Assembly: GCA_015143295.1 (NCBI GenBank)
Contig: CM026562.1
Location: forward strand, 5,494,639-5,558,638
Direction of reading: 5' to 3'
DNA: 64,000 nucleotides
DNA from: Tetracentron sinense
Lineage: Eukaryota > Streptophyta > Magnoliopsida > Trochodendrales > Trochodendraceae
In this document: in pieces, positions 46,001 to 58,000 of the stretch
How the letters are laid out: each line of letters opens with the position of its first letter
How positions within the stretch are numbered: the first letter of the stretch is position 1
Translations under genes and position numbers: made by a program
Notes under the pieces: generated by a model
What the model was told of the DNA's origin: nothing
Seen by the model: only the letters and a program-made list of their open reading frames with translations
Database searches by the model: none

Positions 46001-49000
46001 CATTAATAATGCATTACCTTTACATTAAAATAATTAGCTTAAGTGCCCAAAGATTAACCAAGGAATCCAATCGGCAACATACCCCTATTAACACCCCACT
46101 TTTAAAACCCACTAATAGTGGTTAAAAAGTGTGTCACCTCTAGGGTCAATCCACTTAAGATAGTTAATAAAAAATAAATCATGTATTCCATTTGGCAACT
46201 CACCCCTAGGGTTCATCCATTTAACTCTAGTTAGTATTTAAAAAACTCTTACGATGGTTAAGAGTAACCATGGAAGCAATCAACAACCTAGTGGTTAAAA
46301 TGAACCAAGGAATCAAACCGTAAACCTAGTGCAGGTGATGTTAGAGCATGAATTCCAAATTGAGGAGACGATGGTGTTGGTTAGCACAGTACCCAAGAAG
46401 CTCCATCAAGTAGGGCGAATGCAACTGGCGCAGTAGATCCGCCTGCTTTGATGATCACTTTGAAAAATTAGTTACTTAAACAAACACCCACAAAAAAAGA
46501 CAATTGCACCAGTATATCTAATATCCCATGTGTGGTGTGCCCATATATATAGATACATGGAATGCATTTAGATAAATAGATGAGAGAGAGAGACCCATAC
46601 CCATACCCATAAACCATTTAGCTCAAAAGGACGATTAGATAGAGAGATGCATTTCAAAACAATTATCCTTTCAAGTCAACATTCTGTTCTAGAGTTTATA
46701 GTGTTCTAAAGTTTATAGTGGGCTTTGCCGTTTGAATCTTGAGCGAGACGGATGTTTTTGGAGGTGGACGCATCCCAAAAATTAAACCATTCAAGGAAAT
46801 TAGAATGAACCGATACATCGAAAGTTTAATGCAATGGCAAGCACACAACAGTCCCCTTTATACAGTGGTCGTGGCCACATCTCAGAAGACCATGGGTGGC
46901 ACACAATAGTCCCCTTTAAATAGTGGACAACACTCAATAGCCCCTTTATATAATGGTAGCTGTGGCCACATCTCAAAAATGAAGAGTCGTGATAAACCAG
47001 GGGTCATTTATATATGAAGCGACTCAACAAAACCAGCATCCCATTTTTTCTTTCAGTGAACTTATTCTCCCAACAATACTCTAAAATCCCTCCCAACCCG
47101 CCAATAGATAGAAGGGTGCGTAACTCTTTGAAAAACTAAAAATGAAGATTTGAAGAGTTGCGTCCCAAGTATGAAACTCATCTGAACCGGAAGATCTGAA
47201 GAGTTGCGTCCCACTGTATTTTTTTTTTTAATCGGTGATTATATCTCTAAACCATGGAATATGCAATCAACTCACCCCACCCCCAAAATAAGGAAGAAAA
47301 ATTAAAAAAAAAAAAAACAGAGTTAAAGATGGTGATAAGTGGATTTCAAAAAACAGTAGAGTTAAATAGATGATTTGAAAGATAACTTGGATTTGAAAGA
47401 GGAGAATGAGAAGGAAGATATAGTAGAAGGAAAAATTAAAAAACACATACCTGTGGCTCGAGAAGTAGATCGTGTTGCAGAAAATGGTGGGAGAATGCTT
47501 CAACTAACGATTTGAAGATGAGATGAGAATGGAAGATTCGTAAGCGGAAAATAGCACATACAGTTAGAGTTTGAGTTTGTGAAGAGATCGTGCAATTGTG
47601 GGAGTCCCAGTAGTTATACATATGGGGATAGTTAGACTTATAATTACTATAATACCCTCAGAATTTATTTAAGTGTAGAGGAAATATTAGATAAAATAAT
47701 GGGTTTTATAGTCTTTGAAAACAATTCAATCCAATCTTGCTTCTCGCATTATAATAGTAAAGATAATTGGAGACTTTTATTTAGTTTGTTGATAACATAT
47801 ATTTGCATTAAAAGATATTTGATGCAAGGTATCCAAGTTTTTCATTACGTATCAAAGCATTTCTTAACATATCTTGATTTTTCCGCTATATCCATCCAAT
47901 ACGGTTCGATACGTATCCTATTTTAGACTTACCGATACGATAACCGATACCAATATTTTGAACTATGGCAGTAAGTGGTCCACAGACTCCTCTGCTATAA
48001 GGCACATGAAACATCTGTTAGCTAGACACCAGCCTCTATGCATGGGGTGATCGCAAGTTCAGAGTTTATCTAAAACCGTTGTCTACAAGGAAAAAGATAC
48101 TTTGAGGGAACCGAAGGAAACCATACAGCCTGATGAGGGAAAGGTAGCAAGGGTGTCGATTGCAAGGCTCGCAAGAAGGATCCCACAAAAAACTGCCCCT
48201 TGTCCACGGACCAGACCCGACCGTCTCTGGCGGGTGAGACCGTCGGGTGTCGATTGGTTAGAACTTGAGAATTTTGTATCTAAATTCACGAGTAAATAGA
48301 TAAAACTTAAGAGAATTAGAAGGTTAGAATCACATTTTGGTTACAACTCAATTGAACTCACCATGTCGGCTACAACTCAGTTTTACACTTTAATGAGATT
48401 TTCTTTAAAACAATGCCAAAAATGTGGTCTTGGGCTTTTGGTGATTGCAATTGCTTGAGGACATGTTCTCTTCTCCTCTAAGATTTATGTATGAGCTGCT
48501 ATAAGGTTTGTCTCTTTATTTGACTTTAATGAATCTCTGGAACTATTCTGCCCTACGTGTATTTTGGAATATTATGTTCTTCTGGTTTTGAATTAATTAG
48601 CGCTATGCAAAGTAATGATCAAGAGTGATTTCTCTCTTTTATTTATTTTTTGTTTGTATGCTTGTTTGTGGAAATTAACTGTTTAAGTGACCAGTTTGAA
48701 ACCTCATGCTCAGGAGTCTCTGTTCCCACAGGCAGTTGTAATCAAAATTTCTGTTTACATAATTTAAAGATGCAAGCAAGTTGTAAACCCAAGAAGGATT
48801 TGCTCTTTTACATCTCTTGTTTCATTTATCACTCGTGGAGTCGTGGTAGCTTTTATTCTATGGACTTTTGATTAGCATATGGTCATAGGATTTCTGAGCG
48901 TGGAGCATGTATCTTGCTTTCGTGTTTCTGAATATAATATAATTCTGGATGCAACATGAGGTTCCTGATTGTGTGATCTTTTTTCTCTTGCAGTGACAGG

Positions 49001-52000
49001 GACTTTGAAAGGATATGACCAGTTACTCAACCTTGTACTAGATGAAGCTATAGAGTTTCTAAGAGGTATCCATTTCGTGGTTCATTAATAATAGTGTGTG
49101 GGTCTATGCTTGTGTGCATGCATATAAACTATATTTAGCTTCCTTAGAGGATCCCTATTCTGTTATTTTTGTAGGAAGAAATGATTATTAATTATCTTTT
49201 TGAAGAAGGGAAATGCTTCTTTGTGCTTCCGCATTCCACCCAGTGGAACGCGGACGCCTTCCCAGGCTGCCACATGGCCCTATAAATAGCTCATTAACAG
49301 TGGTTAAGATTGACTCACCCCTAGGGTTCATCCTTCTAACTTTTGTTTTTAGATAAAAAAAAATAAAAAAAATACTAGCTTCAGAGTTCAGATTAGTTAA
49401 CACTCATTAACTGTGGTTAAGGTTCACTCACCCATTTATCCATCTAACCTTGGTTTTAGATTCTTAGAATAAAAAATAAATTTTTTTTAACCTCAAGTTA
49501 GTTAACACTCATTAACTGTGGTTAAGATTCACTCACCCCTAAGGTTCATCCATCTAACCTTGGTTTTTAGAAAAAAAATAAAAAAGTATTAATCTCAGAT
49601 TAGTTAACACTCATTAACTGTGGTTAGGATTCACGCAATAAAAATAATAAAATGTATTAACCTCAGTTAACACTCATATAACTGTGGTTAAAATTCACTC
49701 ACCCTTAAGGTCCGTCCATCTAACCTTGGTTTTTAGAATAAAAAATAAAAAAGTATTAACCTCAGGTTAGTTAACACTCATTAACTGTGGTTAGGATTCA
49801 CTCACCCCTACGGTTCATCCATCTAACCTTGGTTTTTTTTTTTTAAATATTAACCTCAAGTTAGCTAAGCTAAACCACAATTAAGAGAGAAAAAAGGACA
49901 CACGGGCGGCCTGGAGAAGCGTCTTGCGGAACGCGGATGCGTAAAGAATCACTGCCCTTTGAAGAAACAAAATTATATTTTATCATTTAATTTCCACTAG
50001 GGCAAGACCACCACAATTCTCATGATGTTAATAATCCATTCTTCAAGCTTTTTTTTATTATAATATTTTTTTCTATAACAATTGTTATATTAACCGCCTT
50101 TTCTGTTAGATTGTCCTTAACTCCGTATGTTTCTCTAGACACATGCCCGGGCTGTGTTATTCTGGACATTCTTTTATTAACAAGAACAATGACAAAAGGA
50201 GACCACATTGCTTTTCATCAAAAAAACCACCGACACTCTTAGATTGATTGTCAATGAATACACTCGCTTAGATCCCTGATCCAAGATGTTATTTTATGTC
50301 TAGTAAAATGTACCCATTGCCGCCCACTTTGCCTTTTCAGCATGGTTTAAAATTTCGATACTATTTGACTTATATGGGTCGATACGTATCCTATTTAGAG
50401 CTACTCGATACACTGGTAAGCTGGAAAAAAAAATTCCCCGTATCATGTGTTTCAGATCAATACAGGCCCAATACGGGCCTGATACAGAGATTTTTCAGTT
50501 CATTTTTTTTTCTCCTTCCATTTACACTTAGATTCACAACACATACCCGATACATAAAACTTATTTACATAAAATATTATTTAAGTAAATGACTTTAAAT
50601 TTATTTTACTTTCATTTACGGAAGATATTAATATGTAAATAAGGTTATCCCCCCATTTGAATTCAATAAAATTATCCCGGATCTAAATTCCTAAAGAATA
50701 AAAAGTCAACATTCCAGTTGAAGAACAAAACCTTCTTTTTAGCACTTTTTTAGGGATTGGGTCAGAATTTGAACATTCAAATGATAGGGTATTTGTCAGA
50801 TATTAAAACTTCATAAATTCTATTATATAAAAAATTACCAAAACTCAAAAGTCTGACAAAAAAGTCATATTTTAGTCTTAAGAATATTTTCATTTATAGG
50901 GTCAAAAAGTCAATTAACAGAGTAATAGTTCAGCATAAGAAGACTTATATTAAGTTTAAAATTTATAGTTGTAATTCAATACATTCTTATTTTAAGGTTA
51001 TAAAATCTAGATTGTTTTTCTTATACTTAGCTGAGTGACTATGACTTGTATTTTCATACATTTTTATCAGTTCGCATGCCTTTTTTAACTTATAAAATTA
51101 TTAACTCATATATGCATGGTTATAAACATAGTTGAAGGCCTTCATTTAGTTTGTTTTTAGTTTATATTTGCATTAAAAGAAGTTTTATGTAAGATATCCA
51201 AGTTTTACCTTGCGTTTCTTAGCGTATACTGATTTTTTCCGCCGTATCCATTCGATACAGTCCGATACATCGATATGAATCCTGTTTTGGACTTACCCCC
51301 GATACTGATATTTTGAACCATGCTTGTCAGCCTTTCTTTACTGGCCAAGCATCATATTTACAAACTCATACTCTTCACTGGTCTGTGCAGTCCATCTTGT
51401 CATAAGTTGGAAATACCGGTTCCTCATATCTCATTCTCATGGTTTTAAATCTGGCTAAGTTGCATATTGCTTGGCGGACTTATCTTGGTACCTAGGTGCT
51501 CCCATAGAGTAACTCTTCAATTGCATTCAAAGTTTTGTTCTCATCTCTTGGAAAGATCTAGCAATTGTTTGATTCATAGTTGTTGGGAAGCTATGTAGAG
51601 GTTGGGCTGTTCATTTCCCAGACATGCTTCCTAAGAAGCTTGCTCCATCACATCTCATTGAGTGGTCAAAGGAAGTTAAGTATGTGAGAAGTGATGAGAT
51701 AGACTTGAGTCTACAACCTAGAGTACATACCTCAAGCAAGTATTATTAGATTGGAACATAAGACACCTACTTCATAGTTCACAAATATATCATGTAAGAT
51801 AAAATCTAAGGTGTGGTTGCACTAAATAATATAATGGGAATGAGGTGCTTATCATTGTACAAAAACTCGGTGAGTCGACTCGTAACTCGCCCGAGTCGAC
51901 TTGACTCGATCGAGTTTCGGGTCGACTCGCCTAAGAAACTTGATCTATCTCTCTTACCCAAGTGACTCGGTCGAGTCAGGCTGAGTGACTCAACTCGAAA

Positions 52001-55000
52001 GACTCGGCCGAGCCACTTGACTACTTGAGGACATAGTTGTTTTTTTATTATTACTAAACCTCATTTGAGCCCTAAACCAAGGAAAAGAAAGAGGAGGAGA
52101 AGGCGAATATGATTGATTTTAAGCTTTTATGATGAAGACAGGCTCGTGGGCCTCAAAGTGTACAACTGTAGACCCAAGAAAACTCATGACAATCCATAAA
52201 GCCCATAAAATGGGTCCAAAAATCTGAAAATCCAGCTATGCATTAAAGGGGTCTTCTAGAAAGATCAAGACTTTTTTTAGAAGTTGATAGAATACTCTAG
52301 AAAGTCAAAAAGCTATTAAAGAATCTTTAGAATGTCAAGAACTTTCTAGAAAGTCAAGTCTTTGAAGAGTTTTCTAAAAAGTTAAAAAGTTTTTAATATT
52401 CTCTAGATAGTCAAAAGTCATTTAGAATATTCTAGAAAGCCTAAGGGTCTAGAAAGTCCAAGAGTCTTAGTTGGTCCTAGAACCTTAATGTCTTAGCATT
52501 TATGTAGAATGTTCTATAAATGCCTATAAATAGAAGACCCTATTGCAATGTAAGGAATTCAGAATTGAAGTGAATGGAAGTTCTTCTTTAAGTAAGGTGT
52601 GACTCCTTGCATTGGTAGTGTGACTCCATCTTCGGACGCCTAAATTGGTGAAACTCCAATCCTAGGTATTCCATAGAAGTAGTGAGACTCTACTTCTCTT
52701 TTTTCTTTTTTCTTATTTCATTTCTCTTTAAACTTCATATTCCTTTTATTATAATCTAACATCATTCTTTCTCCGTACTACATCAATTTTTTGTATCAGA
52801 GCAAGTTCCGACTTCTTGGCAAATTTGTGGAAAAATGCCTATTTGAAGTGGATGACCATATGCTCCTAAACTCACGCAATCTTAGCAAGATGAACTTCTT
52901 TTGGAGTTAGTTCAACAAGTGCAACAATTCTCCCAACGTACAGACATCCTATGGTCTCGTATATTGTCGGAGCAGTCGGAAGAACTTCAGCAAGAACCCA
53001 ACAATGGTGACACAAATTTTGATGAGGTTTTTCAAGAGCATAAAGACATAGGTGGTATTGGTGAGGGCACGAGGAACAATCAACCCAAAGCATCAGCAAC
53101 ACATACTCCAATTCGCGATGACTCTACTTCGCATTGACAACATCCTCATCGTGTTGAAGCTAGAATTCCACAAGGCAATTTCTATCAAATCTTCGAGCGC
53201 CGTGATAATTATAGAGATCGATTTGATGATTGATCGAGGGGAGTTGAAGTTAAAGTTGTTGATTTCTTCGGAAAGCTAGATCCGCATGCCTTCCAAGACT
53301 GGTTAATGTCTTTGGAAGATTATTTTGACTGGTTCAAAATGTCCAAAGAACAACGGGTCCGTTATGTGAAAATGAAACTCAAGGGACAAGCTCGTATATG
53401 GTGGTATAGTATAGAGTATCGACTCTATAGACTCGGTCAACCTCCTATTAGTGATTGGGAGAAGATGAAATTAAAGTTGAAAGAGAAGTATCTTCCTCTT
53501 GATTATGAAGAAACCATCTTTGAGGAGTTATTTCAACTTTGATAAGGAGCTTCTAGTGTAGAGGAATACACAGAGAAATTCAATGAATTGACTATTCGTA
53601 GCCGGATAACAGAAGACGAGCGACAAGCTATATCGCGGTATCGGATGGGTTTGAAGATGGAAATTAAGAAGGAACTCACGACTATACGCTTGACAAACCT
53701 TGAAGAAGCTTACGAGTTGGCCTTAAAGATTGAAGCTCAATTAAGGCACCCAACGCTAAAGCGTATTGGAGTTGTAGTTGAAGGATTCTCTACCTCTCAA
53801 AATGCTTCCAGTGCTCCCTGTAGCAATGTGAGTACTTCAAACTCTCCTTTAATCAACAAATTCAACAGCCCGAAGCCATTTGGTGGAGATAGTAACAAGG
53901 GCAAGACTCCTGTGAAGTATATCACGCTGTGATAGTGAAGCAAAATGCTACAAGTGTGGTGGAGCAGGGCATTATGCAGTTGTGTGCCCTACAAAGAACA
54001 TTCATTATTGTGAAGAAGAAATTGAAGAAGATCAATTAGCTGATGATCAAGGTGTTGAACCATTAAAAGAGTCTGATATTGAAGAATTAGGATTCCCTGA
54101 GACTACTCTTATAGTTTGAAGAATCTTGACAATCCCTAAGGAAGAGGAGAAAGAAGATTGGCGTCACATCAATATTTTTCATACTCATGTAGCATATGAA
54201 AGAAAAGTTTGCAAGGTCATCATTGATGGAGGAAGTAGCATGAATGTGGTTTCCCAGGACTTGGTTGATAAGTTGAATCTAAAGGTGGAAAAACACCCAC
54301 GACCTTATCGAGTTGTTTGGGTAAATGACACATCAATACCGGTAAGTACTCGATGCTTAGTTAATTTTTCTTTGGGTCAAAATTATTCTGATTCAGTTTG
54401 GTGTGATGTTATAGCAATGAAAGTTAGCCACATCTTGTTGGGAAGACCATGGTTATATGACCGCAAGGTTTAACATGATGGGTTTGCCAATACCTATGTA
54501 TTTTTACACAATGGTCGTCGGACTATCCTTAAGCTCATGAAGGATACCTTACCCGTGAAGAAGGTGGAAAAGAAGACCTCCTTAAATGTGCTTACCATGC
54601 GAGAATTCATAGAGGACAACCGAGATCAAGGGCTAATTTATGCATTAGTGGGTCGTGAAGTTGATGAACCCAAGGAAATGCCAAAGGAGCAGCCACCTGA
54701 AATTTAGAAGCTTTTATCAGATTTTTTAGATCTCATTCCGGAAGAACTACCAAAAGAGTTGCCACTAATTAGGGATATCCAACATGCAATCGATTTGGTA
54801 CTTGGAGTTGTTTTACCCAACTTGCAAGCCTATCGCATGAACCCGATAGAGTTTGCCGAACTTAAAAAGCAAGTGGACGATCTCCTTGATAAGAGATTCA
54901 TAAGAGAAAGTATGAGTCCTTGTGCAGTACTCACTCTCCTTACTCCTAAGCGCGATGGAACTTGGAGGATGTGTGTTGATAGTTGAGCCATCAACAAGAT

Positions 55001-58000
55001 CATGATTAAATACAAATTTCCAATTCCAAGGCATGACAACATGCTAGATATGATGGTGGGTGCAACGATCTTCTCTAAGATAAATCTTCGTAGTGGATAC
55101 CACCAAATTCGCATCCATCCAGGAGATTAATGGAAAACAGCCTTCAAAACTAAAGATGGTTTGTATGAGTGGTTAGTCATGCCATTTGGACTAACCAATG
55201 CCCCAAGCACATTCATGCGCATTATGACACAGGTACTTTGACCTTTTATTGGAAGATTTGTCGTAGTCTACTTTGATGATATTCTTATCTATAGCCGATC
55301 TAATAAGGACCATGATGAGCATCTCCGTCAAGTAATGAGAGTTTAAAATCTGAGAAACTCTACATTAACTTGAAAAAGTGTTCTTTCATAAGTCAAAGTG
55401 TTGTTTTCTTGGGCTTTGTTGTATCATCAAGGGGAGTTGAGGTGGATTCTAAGAAGGTTAGAGCAATCATTGAGTGGCAGCTTCCTTTTAACATTCATGA
55501 AGTATGGAGCTTCCATGGGCTAGCTACCTTCTATCGGCAATTTATTAGAAATTTTAGTACCATCATGGCTCCTTTTACTGAATGCATGAAGGGTGGACAG
55601 TTTGAATGGATGAAGGCCGCCACCCGAGCTTTTGAGGAGATTAAAGTGAAGATGACTGAGGCCCAGTCCTACAACTCCCAGACTTTGATAAGGTGTTCGA
55701 AGTTGCTTGTGATGCTTCACATGTGGAAATCAGCGCCTTCTTAAATCAAGAAGGAGATCTAGTAGCTTATTTTAGCGAGAAGCTCAACGATGCCTGAAAA
55801 AGGTACTTTACTTACGATGTTGAGTTCTATGTCGTGGTCCAAGCCCTGAAGCATTGGAGGCATTATCTTATCCATCAGGAGTTCATTTTGTTATCAGATC
55901 ATGAAGCCTTGCGATATCTTAATTCTCAAAAGAAGCTTAGTGCTCGACATGCTAAATGGAGTGCATATCTACAAGAGTTCACTTTTCTTCTGAAACACAA
56001 GGCAGAGATCGAAAATAAGGTTGCAGACGCGTTAAGTCGTAAGTCCTACATTTTATCAACCATTACAGTAACAGTTGTTGGATTTGAGGAGATTAAACGT
56101 GATTACACATCTGATAAGGATTTTGGTAAGATATATAGGGCTTTACTAGTAGGTCCTAATTCATAGTACTCACAGTATCAGTTACTTGGCGGGTACCTCT
56201 TTGTTGAGAACCGGTTGTGCCTTCCAAGAACTTCTCTTCGAGATCGTGTTGTATAGGAGCTACATTCCGGAGGTCTAGGGAGACATTTTGGACGTGACAA
56301 AACGATCACACTTGTGGAAAATCGTTTTTATTGGCCAAGCTTGAAGCGTGATGTGGGAAAGATTTTGAAACAATGCCGAGTTTGTCAGTTGGGAAAATGG
56401 CAAAAGAAAAACACCGGGTTGTACACTCCACTGCCTATTCCGGAAGTACCATGGAAAGATTTAAGCATAGATTTCGTGTTGGGTTTGCCAAAAAATCAAG
56501 AGGATTCGATTCTATTTTCGTCGTTGTGGACCGATTCTCAAAAATGGTGCATTTTATTCCATGGAAGAAGGTTTCAGATACTTCTTATATAGCCACATTA
56601 TTCTTTTAGGATGTTGTTCGATTGCATGGAGTGCCAAAAACCATTGTTTCTGATCAAGATGTCGAGTTTATAAGTTACTTCTGGAAAACATTGTGGGCAA
56701 AAATGGGCACAAAGCTTAAGTACTCTAGTGCTTATCATCCACAGACAGAAGTTGTGAATCGAAGCTTGGGTAATTTGTTACGATGCTTGGTTGGTGCCAA
56801 AATTATAACATGAGATCTTATTCTTCCTCAGGCAAAGTTTGCTTATAATAGCTCTATTAATCGAACGAAATGGGACGATCTCCTTTTGAGATTGCTAATG
56901 GTATTAATTCTAGGCAGCCTATTGACTTAATTCATTTACAAGTATCTGTTCGCACTAGTGAAGATGTGCCGAAGCATTCTCCCAACATATCAAGGAAATC
57001 CATAATGAGGTTCATAGAAAGATTGCAATTTGTACTGAGAGTTACAAAGAAAAAACTGATCTTCATCGACGGTTTGCCCAATTCAAGGAGGGTGATATGG
57101 TGATGGCTCGTTTAAGGCCTGAAAGGTTCTCATTTGGTACCTATCACATGGTAACTATGGTTTGATTGATCTCAAGAGGTCATACTGCAATCTATGAATA
57201 CCCTCATGAATTCTACAATCAATTTGCAACCTTGCTCCTTCTAACAAAATCCTAGCAAGTCTCCATATGGACCTGAAAACAGTTTCTGCAACTCAGGAAC
57301 TGTCTGTTATTGACAATGTTACCTGGGTATGGTTACTGGTATCTGGTTTTGGTATGGGTTCAAGTTTCAGACTTGCTCCAGTCCCAAATCTTTTGTAATT
57401 GGGGCACAGCTGCATAATTAATATTAAATTATTTCCTATATTAACATTTTTTACTATATTTATTAATTATTGTCTACCTCATTGCAACCATGAAGTTGCA
57501 TGTTCGAAAGTCAAGCTTACCCACGAAAAAATGAAAATACTTTTATGATATTAAAATTATATTTGATATAAAGTATTCGGATACGATTGAGTCTTCTCCG
57601 ACACAGATCCCATACCTATTTCCATGTGATGTTGTGACGCCCCAAACCCGCGCCTAAGGAATCAAGTTCCGAGACGCGTGCCCGTTCGTCATAACCACGC
57701 ATGCGGAAGACTTTACCCGCGAAAATGCGGGAATTTTGAACTTTTCTTATGAGCTTACATAAGCAATAACAACTGGTCATCACAATAACCCATCATAAGC
57801 AAATGCGTTACCTCACTGGCTATAGTAGTCCTTACTTTGGCGCCGCAACTGCGCCGGAAAACTCTCCAGACTCTATCAAGCGTAGCTTCTTGCCAATCTA
57901 CAATCGCTCCAGAATCTGAAGACATAAGATGAAGGAGTGAGCTATAAAGCCCAGCAAAATCCACAGCTCATCTAAACTATTTTCCACATATTAACATTCA

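Larger units (their letters stand above)
43969..47967. mobile_element. hAT element (3999 bp incl. Helitron) in LSM7 intron 2
   Basis: It starts CATGGTTTAAAATATCGATA and ends CAATATTTTGAACTATG, imperfect inverted ends. It is flanked by the exact 8-bp duplication GCAGTAAG at 43961-43968 and 47968-47975. The outer parts (43969-44727 and 47764-47967) align with the 982-bp copy at 50341-51322; the central 3036 bp is a Helitron. Subterminal CGATAC/GTATCG motifs are dense at both ends. Without the Helitron the element is about 963 bp and lacks a transposase, so it is non-autonomous. Confidence 0.88.
43560..48290 (-). pseudogene. LINE zf-RVT relic in LSM7 intron 2, split by a hAT element
   Basis: Minus-strand LINE sequence occupies about 48290-47976 ([16 protein letters not shown], then [17 protein letters not shown]) and continues at 43960-43560 ([34 protein letters not shown]). 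The codons on both sides of the hAT insertion join without loss once one copy of the 8-bp duplication is removed, so one zinc-binding region was cut in two. Stops elsewhere show it was long dead. It lies antisense to LSM7. Confidence 0.8.

Noticed and set aside
52872-53111. Minus-strand 79-codon frame opposite the gypsy gag
   Set aside because: It is the reverse strand of gag leader sequence; the gag reading direction is plus.
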